Assembly: GCA_018648945.1 (NCBI GenBank)
Contig: JABGQJ010000054.1
Span: 1 to 19,733 of the forward strand
Length of the DNA: 19,733 nt
Origin: Victivallales bacterium
GTDB taxonomy: Bacteria > Verrucomicrobiota > Lentisphaeria > Oligosphaerales > Lenti-02
Reading direction: 5' to 3'
Positions 1-7,491 of the stretch are shown in pieces; the first letter of the stretch is position 1; each line of letters begins with the position of its first letter. Under the pieces are notes generated by a model. The model was not told the DNA's origin. It ran no database searches and worked only from the letters and a program-made list of their open reading frames with translations. A program made the position numbers and the translations under genes.

Positions 1-1073
1 AGAATTCGACAAGTGATCCTGTGCACTCCCTCCGCGAAGGACATGCTACAGTTGCCGAGATCATTTGACAGGTGCCCGATGATCGTCCCAACAGAATCCA
101 CCAGTTGGATGGCGACTGCAACCTCCTCCTGATCTCGCAGGACCTCGATCCCCACGACGATGGAGATCGACTCCATCTGGCCGAAGGTGGAGGAGGGAAC
201 ACCCTCCTCGTTCATGCACGCAACCGAGAGAAGGCGGACATCGTCACTGCCTGGTGCCGACTCGTCATCCTCCCACTTCCGGAATCCGACCGCATTCGTG
301 TCTGCCCGGATGTACTGCGCCACGATCTCAGCAGGAGATCCGCTGGCCCTCAAATGCCCGGCCTCGACCAGGATGCACTTCGAACAGAGGGAGTTGATCG
401 CACCCATGTTGTGACTCACGAAGAGGACGGTCCGGCCATGGCCAGCAACGTCCTTCATCTTGCCCAGGCACTTCTGCTGGAATTCCGCGTCCCCAACAGC
501 GAGGACCTCGTCAACAATGAGAATCTCTGGTTCCAGATGGGCGGCGATGGCGAAGCCGAGGCGGACGCGCATACCGGACGAGTAGCGCTTGACGGGGGTG
601 TCGAGGAAACGCTCAATGCCCGAGAAATCCACGATTTCGTCGAACTTGCCGGCGATCTCGGCTTCCCGCATGCCGATGATGGTGCCGTTGAGATAGATGT
701 TCTCCCGGCCGGTCAGTTCGGGGTGCATGCCGGTGCCGACTTCGAGAAGAGCGCCGATCCGACCATGCATCTCGGCGTTACCAGTGGTGGGCTCGGTGAT
801 CCGGCTGAGGATTTTGAGGAGAGTCGATTTGCCCGCGCCGTTGCGGCCGATGACGCCCAGGACTTCGCCTCGCTTGACCTCGAAGGAGACGTCTTGCAGG
901 GCCCAGAGGATCTCCTCCTCGGACGGTCCCCGCAGCTGGCTGGAGAGCCAGGAGAAGGGGGAGGCCAAGGTCTGGCGGACACGCCCGGCCAGGGTCGCGG
1001 CACGACGCGTTTCGCGCCCGATCACATAGCGTTTGCCGAGATTCTCGACGCGAATTGCGATATCGGAAGGCAT
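1..1073 (-). CDS. wzt: ABC transporter ATP-binding subunit for polysaccharide export (Wzt/TagH type), 3' end cut by window
   Basis: This is the cytoplasmic ATPase that powers export of an O-antigen, capsule or teichoic-type polysaccharide through its permease partner. The frame is open from ATG at 1073 to the window edge, giving 357 codons without a stop. Visible motifs are Walker A GRNGAGKST (residues 76-84), signature YSSGM (164-168), Walker B ILIVDE (184-189) and the switch His221. After about residue 260 the chain continues into an extra beta-rich region. This matches the carbohydrate-binding C-terminal domain of Wzt proteins that recognise a capped glycan, and the full protein is probably about 400 residues or more. 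The start is fixed because an in-frame TGA lies at 1089-1091 with no other start between. No Shine-Dalgarno sequence is obvious. Its permease wzm lies upstream, separated by an unusually long 187-bp gap. Family assignment is firm; the exact polysaccharide is unknown. Confidence 0.93.
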   Translation of the reverse strand, partial: MPSDIAIRVENLGKRYVIGRETRRAATLAGRVRQTLASPFSWLSSQLRGPSEEEILWALQDVSFEVKRGEVLGVIGRNGAGKSTLLKILSRITEPTTGNAEMHGRIGALLEVGTGMHPELTGRENIYLNGTIIGMREAEIAGKFDEIVDFSGIERFLDTPVKRYSSGMRVRLGFAIAAHLEPEILIVDEVLAVGDAEFQQKCLGKMKDVAGHGRTVLFVSHNMGAINSLCSKCILVEAGHLRASGSPAEIVAQYIRADTNAVGFRKWEDDESAPGSDDVRLLSVACMNEEGVPSSTFGQMESISIVVGIEVLRDQEEVAVAIQLVDSVGTIIGHLSNDLGNCSMSFAEGVHRITCRI

Positions 1074-1260
1074 AGGGTCACCACGAGGTCACGAAGGGTA
1101 CAAAGGGAGGAAGGAGCCTGGGGCAGGCAGATTTGGGGTGTTCGACTTCGAATTCCAGGCTCTGTGTTCTCAGTCCTGTGCCACGGGGCACTCCGCAACG
1201 TTGTCCGCGCCCCTTCACTGAGCTTCGTGAGGGTGTCCCTCTCTGCGGGACGATAGGCCA
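1074..1260. repeat. 187-bp non-coding gap between wzm and wzt, repeat-like and hairpin-rich
   Basis: Permease and ATPase genes of this transporter class usually abut, but here they are 187 bp apart. The gap contains an 8-bp inverted repeat, GAGCCTGG (1114-1121) with CCAGGCTC (1155-1162). It also has two small hairpins, GTGCC/GGCAC (1178-1191) and GAGGG/CCCTC (1229-1241). On the minus strand, next to the wzt start, is a degenerate 9-nt periodic stretch (CTTTGTACC, CTTCGTGAC, CTCGTGGTG; plus positions 1079-1105). That wording resembles intergenic repeats I recall from PVC-group genomes. A minus ORF of 79 codons starts by ATGA overlap with the wzm stop and crosses the gap, but it resembles no known protein and runs out of frame into wzt. 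Confidence 0.35.
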
Positions 1261-2088
1261 TCAGAGCAAGTCCACGATAGTCCGTTCAGTGCGGCGGAAG
1301 ACGAAGGCACCGGTGACGAGCAGCACGGCCGTGCCGAAGATGGACACAAGGGCGTAGGCCTCGAAAGCGGCTCCCGTGCCGATGAGGCACCAGCGGAACC
1401 CCTCGATCACCCAGAACATGGGGTTCAGCTGGAGAAGCCAGAGCCATTTCTCGGGGATGGCCTGGGCGGCATAGGCCACTGGGGTGATATACATGGCAGT
1501 CTGGATGCCATAGCGGACGACAAGGAGGACATCGCGGAAGCGCACCGCGATGCTGGCGCTCCATAGCCCGAGAGCCAGCGCGGCCGATACGGCGAGCAGC
1601 ACGTATCCGGGAAGGAGAAGCCAGCGAAGGGTGGGCCAGTACCCCATGCAACACATCATCACCACCAGGATCCCGAAACATATGGTGAAATCGACCAACC
1701 GGGCGATGACACTTGCCAGAGGAATGACTAGCCGCGGGAAGTACACCTTTGAGATCACCCGCATCTCGGTAACCAGGCATCCAGAAGTGAATGTGCAGGC
1801 GTTGGCAAAGAAGGTCCAGGGAACCAAGGCAGTGTAGGTAAGGATCGGGTACGGCACGCCACCTGAGTCGAGCTTCGCCACCTTGCCAAACACGAAACTC
1901 AGGACCACCATGTTGATGACTGGCTGGAGGACGATCCACAGCGGACCGAGGGCCATCTGGCGGTACTTGCCCTTCACTTCGCGCAGGATCTGGAAACGTA
2001 GAAGATCCCGGTATTCCCACAGTTCGGCAAGGCCGAGACTGCCGAACCCTCTGCTGGCTTTGATCGTAGTGGTCGGGACGGATGCCAT
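1261..2088 (-). CDS. wzm: ABC-2 type permease for polysaccharide export (Wzm/RfbD/KpsM family)
   Basis: This 275-residue inner-membrane subunit forms the channel through which a lipid-linked polysaccharide leaves the cytoplasm, driven by the Wzt ATPase encoded just downstream. The soluble N-terminus carries the family pattern seen in LLRFQILREVKGKYRQ and the following LGPLWIVLQP. About six hydrophobic segments follow, roughly at residues 55-75, 85-105, 120-150, 155-180, 190-210 and 240-262. Length is normal for the family (about 260-280). The start ATG at 2088 has a GAGG-type ribosome site about 8 nt upstream. A candidate promoter lies at 2238-2266, so wzm-wzt may be transcribed separately from the cysteine/rfbA genes to its right. 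Confidence in the family is high; substrate specificity cannot be read from the sequence. Confidence 0.93.
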   Translation of the reverse strand: MASVPTTTIKASRGFGSLGLAELWEYRDLLRFQILREVKGKYRQMALGPLWIVLQPVINMVVLSFVFGKVAKLDSGGVPYPILTYTALVPWTFFANACTFTSGCLVTEMRVISKVYFPRLVIPLASVIARLVDFTICFGILVVMMCCMGYWPTLRWLLLPGYVLLAVSAALALGLWSASIAVRFRDVLLVVRYGIQTAMYITPVAYAAQAIPEKWLWLLQLNPMFWVIEGFRWCLIGTGAAFEAYALVSIFGTAVLLVTGAFVFRRTERTIVDLL

Positions 2089-2155
2089 GTGAAGGCCTCA
2101 GCTAGGACGTTTCCAGGAGGGTCCGGGCATAGGGGTAACGGAGGGCCGACGGGAA

Positions 2156-2187
2156 CGGGAAGCGGCTCTTCAGGCATGCTCTTCCCG
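2156..2187 (-). other. Stem-loop in the predicted wzm leader
   Basis: CGGGAAG (2156-2162) pairs with CTTCCCG (2181-2187) around an 18-nt loop. On the minus strand the same stretch holds a direct repeat GAAGAGC (plus positions 2165-2171 and 2178-2184, as GCTCTTC). It would lie in the roughly 140-nt leader of wzm if transcription starts near 2231. No T-tract follows, so it does not look like a terminator; its role is unknown. Confidence 0.3.
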
Positions 2188-2237
2188 GTGGACCATGCAG
2201 CGCGCGCCGGGACGTTCCGTTCGGTCAGTCCATACTG

Positions 2238-2266
2238 GATTTACAGAGGGATGCGTTCGCTGTCAA
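2238..2266 (-). promoter_or_regulatory. Candidate sigma70 promoter for wzm-wzt
   Basis: On the minus strand a perfect TTGACA -35 box (plus 2261-2266) is followed after 17 bp by TAAATC (plus 2238-2243), a weak -10. It sits in the 285-bp gap (2089-2373) between cysNC and wzm, which holds no gene, and implies a leader of about 140 nt. The good -35 and exact spacing support it, but the poor -10 keeps confidence moderate. I saw no convincing terminator after cysNC, so read-through from the upstream operon is also possible. Confidence 0.4.
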
Positions 2267-2373
2267 GGGGGCCCGAAACAGATGGACCAAGCGCCAAGCA
2301 ACGGCCAAAGCACCAGCGTATGGCCGAGGATTTTGCCTGTGCTGCCACTGACCTGCACGAGTTCTGGTCGGCG

Positions 2374-4335
2374 TCAGCCTGCGAGGGAAATGGAGCCCCT
2401 CTGCACCAGCAGAGCCACCACTTCGGCGACCAGTTCATCTACCGCGGCATCGGCCGTGCCCAAGCGAAGCGCGGGGCGGGGTGGGGATTCATAGGGGGCA
2501 GAGACACCGGTGAAACTCTTGATCTCGCCAGCGCGGGCCTTGGCATAGAGCCCCTTGGGGTCGCGCTCTTCGCAGATCGCCAGCGGCGTGGCCACGTGGA
2601 CCTCGAGGAAGCGCTCTCCCCCAATGATCTCGGACGCCTGGTTGCGGTCCGCCTCGTAGGGAGAAATGAAGGCAGTGATGACAAGGAGCCCGGCATCGTT
2701 CATCAGCCGGGCAACTTCGGCGACGCGGCGGATGTTCTCGCTGCGCTGTTCGGGGGAGAAGCCGAGATCCCGGTTCAGGCCGTGGCGAATGTTGTCGCCG
2801 TCGAGGACGAAGGCCTTGACCCCGCGCTGCAGGAGCTGCAACTCCAGTTCCTTGGCGATGGTGGACTTGCCGCTGCCGCTCAGGCCGGTGAACCAGATCG
2901 TGGCCGGGAGATGGCCAAAGGCGGTCTGCCGCAGCTCGGCAGGGACCAGCGTTCCCTCCCGAGTGATGTTCTTGCTGACGGGCGCCGAGACGGGAGCGCC
3001 GGCCACTGGCTCGTCACCCTTGACCTCGCGCTCGATGATCGTGCCAGCAGCGACTGTGCCATTGGTGAGGGGGTCGATGAGCACGAAGGCACCGGTGCCG
3101 CGGTTCCGAGCGTAGGAATCGCAGGGAATGGGAGTGAGCAGGTCGATGCACACGCGCCCGATCTCGTTCAGCTCCAGGCCTTCCTTGTCCTCGCGATGCA
3201 GATCGCGTGGACTGACCGTGTAGGAGAGGGAACGGACAACGCCTCGCACGCTGCGCGTGCAGTGCTTCACGAGGTACTGCCCGCCAACACGCATGGGAGA
3301 TTCCCCCATCCAGACCAGCATGGCTTGGATGGAGGAGCGGACCTTCGGAACATTCCCCGCGTGGGCAAGCATGTCGCCGCGGCTGATATCCAACTCGTCC
3401 TCCAGGCAGAGCGTCACGGCCTGAGGAGGGAAGGCATAGGGCAGCTCTCCATCCATGGTCACGATCGACTTGACGCGCGTGCTTCGGCCGGAAGGCAGGG
3501 CAACCACCGTGTCTCCCACGCGGACAACTCCGGAAGCCACCGTGCCGCAGAAGCCGCGGAAGCCGGAGGTAGGACGGTTCACGTACTGCACGGGAAAGCG
3601 GAAATCGACGAGATTACGGTCGCCCGATGTCTCCACGTTCTCCAAATAGTGCAGGAAGGTGACGCCATCGTACCAGGGCATGGTCTGCGTGCCCCGCTCC
3701 ACCACGTTGTCGCCCCGCAAGGCACTCATGGGGATGAAGGTGATATCGTGAATGCCCAGCTTGGCGGCGAAGTCGCGGAAGTCACTGCAGGTGTTCTCGT
3801 ATACCTCTTGGCTGTAGTCCACCAAATCCATCTTGTTGACGGCGACGAGGAGGTGGGGAATACCGAGCAAGGACGCGATGAAGGCGTGCCGCCTGGACTG
3901 GACAACCACGCCATAGCGAGCATCCACCAGCACCACCGCTAGATCCGCAGTGGAGGCACCCGTGGCCATGTTGCGCGTGTACTGCTCGTGCCCCGGGGTG
4001 TCGGCGATGATGAACCGGCGACGCGGCGTGGAAAAATAGCGATACGCCACATCGATGGTGATCCCCTGCTCCCGCTCGGCCTTGAGGCCGTCCGTCAGCA
4101 GGGCCAAGTCCACTTCCTCGCGGTTCAGGCGCCGCGAATCACGGTGCACGGCAGCAAGTTGGTCGTCGTAGATACACTTGCAGTCCTGCAGAAGACGACC
4201 AATCAGCGTCGACTTGCCGTCATCGACGCTTCCGGCCGTCGAAAAGCGCAGCAGCTCGGCCTGCTCGTTCTGTCGAAGCAGTTCGTGGACGTCCACTGCG
4301 ACTGCCCCGTCAGCCATCTCGGTTTCTCTGGACAT
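2374..4335 (-). CDS. cysNC: Bifunctional sulfate adenylyltransferase large subunit / adenylylsulfate kinase (CysN-CysC fusion, NodQ-like)
   Basis: The 653-residue protein has two enzymes in one chain. Residues about 25-450 are the CysN GTPase, which drives ATP sulfurylase: P-loop GSVDDGKST (35-43), DTPG (112-115) and NKMD (167-170), then two beta-barrel domains. Residues about 465-653 are APS kinase, which phosphorylates APS to PAPS: P-loop GLSGSGKST (484-492), DGDNIRHGLN (about 512-521) and FISPY (about 556-560), containing the family's conserved serine. With CysD it converts sulfate and ATP to APS and then PAPS in the cytoplasm. The start ATG at 4335 lies one base after the cysD stop, so the two are almost certainly co-translated. 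A second in-frame ATG at codon 7 is an alternative start. PAPS can feed cysteine synthesis or sulfotransferases; the position beside rfbA and an exporter favours glycan sulfation, which is inference. Confidence 0.97.
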   Translation of the reverse strand: MSRETEMADGAVAVDVHELLRQNEQAELLRFSTAGSVDDGKSTLIGRLLQDCKCIYDDQLAAVHRDSRRLNREEVDLALLTDGLKAEREQGITIDVAYRYFSTPRRRFIIADTPGHEQYTRNMATGASTADLAVVLVDARYGVVVQSRRHAFIASLLGIPHLLVAVNKMDLVDYSQEVYENTCSDFRDFAAKLGIHDITFIPMSALRGDNVVERGTQTMPWYDGVTFLHYLENVETSGDRNLVDFRFPVQYVNRPTSGFRGFCGTVASGVVRVGDTVVALPSGRSTRVKSIVTMDGELPYAFPPQAVTLCLEDELDISRGDMLAHAGNVPKVRSSIQAMLVWMGESPMRVGGQYLVKHCTRSVRGVVRSLSYTVSPRDLHREDKEGLELNEIGRVCIDLLTPIPCDSYARNRGTGAFVLIDPLTNGTVAAGTIIEREVKGDEPVAGAPVSAPVSKNITREGTLVPAELRQTAFGHLPATIWFTGLSGSGKSTIAKELELQLLQRGVKAFVLDGDNIRHGLNRDLGFSPEQRSENIRRVAEVARLMNDAGLLVITAFISPYEADRNQASEIIGGERFLEVHVATPLAICEERDPKGLYAKARAGEIKSFTGVSAPYESPPRPALRLGTADAAVDELVAEVVALLVQRGSISLAG

Positions 4336-4336
4336 A

Positions 4337-5239
4337 CTAGAAGTACCCTTCCCGTTTCTTCAGCTCCATGCTGCCGTCCTGATCGTGGTCGATCACGCGC
4401 GTCGTGCGTTCCGATTTGGTCGCGACCATCATCTCCTCGATGATCTCCACGATCGAACGCGCCCGGGAAGGCACGGCCCCGGTGCAGGGGTAGCAGCCCA
4501 GGGTGCGAAACCGGCACCAGACCTTCTGGATCTCCGCCTCGGCGGACAGTTGCTGCCCGTACAACGGCAACAGCTGCTCCTCCTGCACGGCCACGGTCCG
4601 CTCCGCCGCGAAGTAGAGAGGGACGATGGGGATGCTCTCGCGGTGGATGTAGTGCCAGATATCCAGTTCCGTCCAGTTGGAAAGCGGGAAGACGCGGATC
4701 GATTCACCGGGATTGATCCGGGCATTGTAGAGCTGCCAAAGCTCGGGGCGCTGGCTCTTTGGATCCCATTGGCCATGACGGTCCCGGAAGGAGAAGACGC
4801 GCTCCTTCGCCCGGGACTTCTCCTCGTCACGCCGGGCACCGCCGAAGGCCGCATCATAGCCACCATCGGACAGGGCTCGAAGGAGGGCCTTGGTCTTGAG
4901 CGCAGCGCAACACTTGACTGTGCCATCACGGAATGGATTCGTTTCAGCCGAGATGGCCTCCTCGTTCCGATGGACGAGGAGATCGGCCTTGATCTCCTTG
5001 CAGAAGCGGTCGCGGAACTCGATCATCTCAGGGAACTTCATGCCCGTGTCCACATGCAGGAGGGGAAACGGAATCCGCCCGGGATGAAACGCCTTTTGGG
5101 CCAGGCGGACCATCACCGAGGAATCCTTGCCCACGGAATAGAGCATGACCGGGTTCTCGAACTCGGCCACGACCTCGCGCATGATATGGATCGCCTCGGC
5201 TTCGAGGCGGTCAAGCGTGCTGATTCGATATCGTTCCAT
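4337..5239 (-). CDS. cysD: Sulfate adenylyltransferase subunit 2 (CysD, PP-loop ATPase)
   Basis: CysD is the catalytic small subunit of ATP sulfurylase and joins sulfate to ATP to give APS, working with the CysN GTPase half encoded next. I chose ATG at 5239, giving 300 residues, because the protein then begins with the family N-terminus ([16 protein letters not shown]) and has the usual length (about 302 in E. coli). The longer frame to 5320 would overlap the end of rfbA and adds a tail foreign to the family. The PP-loop SVGKDSS is at residues 36-42, the [13 protein letters not shown] block is present, and the C-terminus ends in the typical KKREGYF. A modest GGAA ribosome site precedes the start. 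The gap to rfbA is 22 bp and contains a 12-bp perfect palindrome (AGCGGCGCCGCT). Gene order rfbA-cysD-cysNC is compact and operonic. Confidence 0.96.
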   Translation of the reverse strand: MERYRISTLDRLEAEAIHIMREVVAEFENPVMLYSVGKDSSVMVRLAQKAFHPGRIPFPLLHVDTGMKFPEMIEFRDRFCKEIKADLLVHRNEEAISAETNPFRDGTVKCCAALKTKALLRALSDGGYDAAFGGARRDEEKSRAKERVFSFRDRHGQWDPKSQRPELWQLYNARINPGESIRVFPLSNWTELDIWHYIHRESIPIVPLYFAAERTVAVQEEQLLPLYGQQLSAEAEIQKVWCRFRTLGCYPCTGAVPSRARSIVEIIEEMMVATKSERTTRVIDHDQDGSMELKKREGYF

Positions 5240-5261
5240 GGTGTGTTTCCAGCGGCGCCGC

Positions 5262-6137
5262 TCAGTCGAACTCAAGCAGTTCTCGCAGGTATTCTCCATA
5301 GGTGCTTTTGCCATAGCCATCCGCCGCCTGCACGAGTTGGTCGTGGTCGATCCACTCCTGCCGCCAGGCGATCTCCTCCAGGCAGGCGATCTTCAATCCC
5401 TGCCGGCGTTCCAGGGTGGCCACGTAGTTGGCGGCATCCAGCAGCGAGTCGTGAGTCCCGGTATCGAGCCAGGCCATGCCTCGGCTCAACAGCTTCACGT
5501 GCAGGTCTCCTTGGGCCAGGTAGGCGCGGTTCACATCGGTGATTTCCAGTTCGCCGCGGGCCGAGGGAGTCACCCCCTTGGCGATGTCAACCACGTGGGA
5601 ATCGTAGAAGTAGAGCCCAGTCACGGCGTAGCGCGACTTCGGGTGTGTCGGCTTCTCCTCGATGCTCACGGGCCGTCGGTCCCCATCCAGTTCCACAACC
5701 CCATAGCGCTCGGGGTCGCTCACCGGGTAGGCGAAAATCGTGCCGCCGGTCTCGCGCCTGCAAGCCCCCCGCAGGATTCGTGGGAGTTCGGGCCCGTAGA
5801 AGATGTTGTCGCCCAGAATGAGAGCGGCATCCCCGCCGCCGAGAAAGCCCTCGCCAATCAGGAAGGCCTGCGCCAGACCGTCCGGGGATGGCTGGACCGC
5901 GTATTCCAGTGAAATGCCCCATTGCGACCCGTCTCCCAACAAGTGGCGGAAACGAGGCGTGTCCTCTGGCGTCGAGATGACCAGTACCTCACGAATCCCG
6001 GCCAGCATCAAAACGCTGAGAGGGTAGTAGATCATCGGCTTGTCGTAGACCGGTAGCAGCTGCTTGGACAGCCCTCGCGTGATGGGGTAGAGACGCGTCC
6101 CCGCGCCACCAGCCAAAATGATCCCTTTGCGACTCAT
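5262..6137 (-). CDS. rfbA: Glucose-1-phosphate thymidylyltransferase (RfbA/RmlA)
   Basis: RfbA makes dTDP-glucose from glucose-1-phosphate and dTTP, the entry step to dTDP-rhamnose and other dTDP-deoxysugars of surface glycans. The 291-residue protein has the nucleotidyltransferase signature [13 protein letters not shown] (about residues 8-20) and the conserved lysine region [18 protein letters not shown]. It also has LGDNIFYG with the metal-binding Asp110, and the EEKP motif. I place the start at ATG 6137 because an AAGGGAG ribosome site lies 6 nt before it and the length matches the family (about 292); a GTG at 6164 would add nine unlikely residues. It follows the regulator gene by 27 bp and precedes cysD by 22 bp. 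No rfbB, rfbC or rfbD is in the window, so the final sugar is unknown. Confidence 0.96.
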   Translation of the reverse strand: MSRKGIILAGGAGTRLYPITRGLSKQLLPVYDKPMIYYPLSVLMLAGIREVLVISTPEDTPRFRHLLGDGSQWGISLEYAVQPSPDGLAQAFLIGEGFLGGGDAALILGDNIFYGPELPRILRGACRRETGGTIFAYPVSDPERYGVVELDGDRRPVSIEEKPTHPKSRYAVTGLYFYDSHVVDIAKGVTPSARGELEITDVNRAYLAQGDLHVKLLSRGMAWLDTGTHDSLLDAANYVATLERRQGLKIACLEEIAWRQEWIDHDQLVQAADGYGKSTYGEYLRELLEFD

Positions 6138-6164
6138 CGCCACTCCCTTGGCCATCAAGGCCAC

Positions 6165-6653
6165 CTACCGCACTAGTGCTCTGACCAATGGATTCTCCCA
6201 GACTCTGCGCACCCGGTCGCAGAACTTCTGGAGAATCGCCACGCGCTCGGACAGGAACTCGCCACTCCCATCGTCGGCGATGCCTGCCTGCGCCTGCGTC
6301 AACAACTCGTCGTAGCTCGTGAAGCGGCGACCCGCCATATCGTTGAGCATGTTCCGTATCACCCGCCCAACCCACTCGTTTGCCACGTAGTAGTCCTTGC
6401 GGTCGCCTTTTACCCAGACCTTCTCGGTGGCCCCCCACTGCTCCAACTGGCGAACGCTCATGCTCGCGCTCCCCTTGCTGATCCCCAGCGCTGCCTGCAT
6501 ATCGGCCAGAGAGCGGGGTCCCTCACTGAAAAAGAGGTACGCATACAGCTGGCCACAGATCCGGCCCAGCCCCAACGCTTGGGTCGTGTTCCCGGCTTCC
6601 TGGATGATGCGCAGAACGGCCGGGTCTGGATTGGAATCAGTGGCGGAGGGCAT
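6165..6653 (-). CDS. GbsR/MarR-type winged-helix transcriptional regulator
   Basis: This 162-residue DNA-binding protein fits the GbsR branch of the MarR superfamily. After an N-terminal helix comes the family phrase GLGRICGQLYAYLFFSEGPRSL (about residues 28-49). A winged helix-turn-helix follows, with recognition helix SKGSASMSVRQLEQW (about 59-73) and wing KVWVKGDRKDYYV (78-90), and then a helical C-terminal half. Characterised members respond to choline or glycine betaine, but many uncharacterised ones sit beside other pathways; no ligand can be inferred here. It is the first gene of a minus-strand operon with rfbA, cysD and cysNC. The promoter overlaps a dyad that is a good candidate for its own operator. 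The start ATG lies directly after a run of nine C residues (plus 6654-6662 as G) and lacks a Shine-Dalgarno sequence, which is unusual. Confidence 0.88.
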   Translation of the reverse strand: MPSATDSNPDPAVLRIIQEAGNTTQALGLGRICGQLYAYLFFSEGPRSLADMQAALGISKGSASMSVRQLEQWGATEKVWVKGDRKDYYVANEWVGRVIRNMLNDMAGRRFTSYDELLTQAQAGIADDGSGEFLSERVAILQKFCDRVRRVWENPLVRALVR

Positions 6654-6744
6654 GGGGGGGGGAGTCTGGCAGAATGGTCGGTTGCGTCACGGCGAAACCG
6701 GATGCAATCAGAGCAGAGGGGCGGCCCCTGACAAGCTCCGCCCC

Positions 6745-6757
6745 GTGCATTATGCAC
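6745..6757. promoter_or_regulatory. Second dyad in the regulator's leader, GTGCAT-T-ATGCAC
   Basis: A 13-bp inverted repeat with perfect 6-bp arms and a one-base centre lies about 20 bp downstream of the predicted transcription start of the regulator operon. It differs in sequence from the TGTTCA dyad, so it would bind another factor or be coincidental. The symmetry is seen directly; function is inference. Confidence 0.3.
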
Positions 6758-6761
6758 ATCT

Positions 6762-6781
6762 TGTTCAATACAAACTGAACA
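6762..6781. promoter_or_regulatory. Candidate operator dyad TGTTCA-N8-TGAACA over the regulator's promoter
   Basis: TGTTCA (6762-6767) and TGAACA (6776-6781) are perfect inverted arms with an 8-bp spacer. The dyad covers four bases of the predicted -10 box and extends through the transcription start, where a dimeric winged-helix repressor would block RNA polymerase. The first gene transcribed encodes such a regulator, so autoregulation is the simplest reading. The symmetry and position are visible; binding is inferred. Confidence 0.5.
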
Positions 6782-6806
6782 TACCGAGAGTTGCCCGATC
6801 TGTCAA
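6778..6806 (-). promoter_or_regulatory. Sigma70-type promoter of the regulator-rfbA-cysD-cysNC operon
   Basis: On the minus strand TTGACA (plus 6801-6806) is separated by exactly 17 bp from TATGTT (plus 6778-6783). This is the best promoter match in the window, with a perfect -35 and four of six bases in the -10. It lies just after the pseudopilin terminator and gives a leader of about 115 nt before the regulator's ATG. A dyad overlaps the -10 box. The 249-bp gap 6654-6902 holds no gene and is made of this promoter, the leader and the terminator. Confidence 0.65.
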
Positions 6807-6834
6807 GCACGGGATCGTGGGGGCGAGCGAGGAC

Positions 6835-6870
6835 CGAAACAGAACGCCCACCCCGCAAAGGAATGGGCGT
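6835..6870 (-). terminator. Intrinsic terminator of the pseudopilin gene
   Basis: Read on the minus strand, an 11-bp stem with two G-U pairs (plus arms 6844-6854 and 6860-6870) closes a 5-nt loop. A T-rich tail, TCTGTTTC, follows (plus 6836-6843). It begins about 30 nt after the pseudopilin stop codon and just before the next promoter, so it cleanly separates the two transcription units. Confidence 0.7.
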
Positions 6871-6902
6871 ATAGAGACCACGGATTTGCCTCGAATCAGC
6901 AA

Positions 6903-7445
6903 CTAGTGGGGATCGGCAGGCCAACCGCCGGTCCTGTGGCTGTCGCCATCGACCGACCATGTGCGACTCTTGAAGCCCTGGACGTGGCCGTCGCCGAACA
7001 GGACGTTGCCGAAGTGGGTGTGGTTGGCGGTGGTGGCACGGTCGGCGGCCAGCCCGGTCTCGGCCCCGCAGTCCTTCTCAGAGAAGCCGCCCTTGTACAC
7101 GTAGTCCAAGTGAGCGTCGGTCAATACGGGGGAGCGCTCCCTCTCCGTCTTCGTGCTCGGACAGGTGAAGAGTTTGAGGCTCTTGATATGATCAAGCGCC
7201 ACGAGGGCGGTGAGCCCGGCGGCGTTGTCGTCTGGCGGGAAGTAGTCGTCGGAGTCGTTGCTGTATAGCCTCAGGGCCATGCCAACGTTCTTGAGATTCG
7301 ACGCGCAACTGATCCGCTTCCCCTTCTCCCGAGCAATGGCGAGGACGGGAAGGAGAATCGCCGCGAGAATCGCGATGATGGCAATGACGACAAGAAGCTC
7401 GATGAGAGTGAACCGCGGCGGGTTGATTCGGTGGAAGTCTTTCAT
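6903..7445 (-). CDS. Prepilin-type N-terminal domain protein with H-X9-DG motif (DUF1559-like pseudopilin)
   Basis: The 180-residue protein starts at ATG 7445 (GGAGG ribosome site 11 nt upstream), with a short basic leader followed by [23 protein letters not shown]. This is the type IV pilin/type II pseudopilin cleavage-methylation and membrane helix, with Glu at +5. The globular part has the [22 protein letters not shown] block, CPSTKT, and near the end H-X9-DG ([13 protein letters not shown]). Such proteins are very numerous in Lentisphaerota, Verrucomicrobiota and Planctomycetota, usually as isolated genes of unknown role at the cell surface or in secretion. Unusually, the residue before the cleavage site is Arg, not Gly, and the protein is shorter than the 200-300 residues common in the family. 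It is a single-gene unit with its own promoter and terminator. An upstream in-frame extension to 7712 lies opposite the next gene and is not real. Confidence 0.88.
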   Translation of the reverse strand: MKDFHRINPPRFTLIELLVVIAIIAILAAILLPVLAIAREKGKRISCASNLKNVGMALRLYSNDSDDYFPPDDNAAGLTALVALDHIKSLKLFTCPSTKTERERSPVLTDAHLDYVYKGGFSEKDCGAETGLAADRATTANHTHFGNVLFGDGHVQGFKSRTWSVDGDSHRTGGWPADPH

Positions 7446-7491
7446 GGCGGCACTAGCCTCCGGTGTTGATAGGTGGTAACCTCTCCGACCG

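Noticed and set aside
72..1256. 394-codon plus-strand ORF opposite wzt
   Set aside because: The minus strand carries full ABC ATPase motifs in an uninterrupted frame to the window edge; this frame is acidic low complexity and starts only where wzt is already open.
1022..1261. 79-codon minus-strand ORF starting by ATGA overlap with the wzm stop
   Set aside because: The overlap looks like coupling, but the product has no recognisable features, covers the repeat-like spacer and ends out of frame inside the start of wzt.
2089..3942. 617-codon plus-strand ORF opposite cysNC
   Set aside because: It lies antisense to a gene with complete catalytic motifs in both domains; the product has no recognisable domain and shadow-type composition.
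4178..5542. 454-codon plus-strand ORF opposite cysD and neighbours
   Set aside because: It crosses the ends of three real minus-strand genes and encodes no recognisable motif, as expected for a shadow frame.
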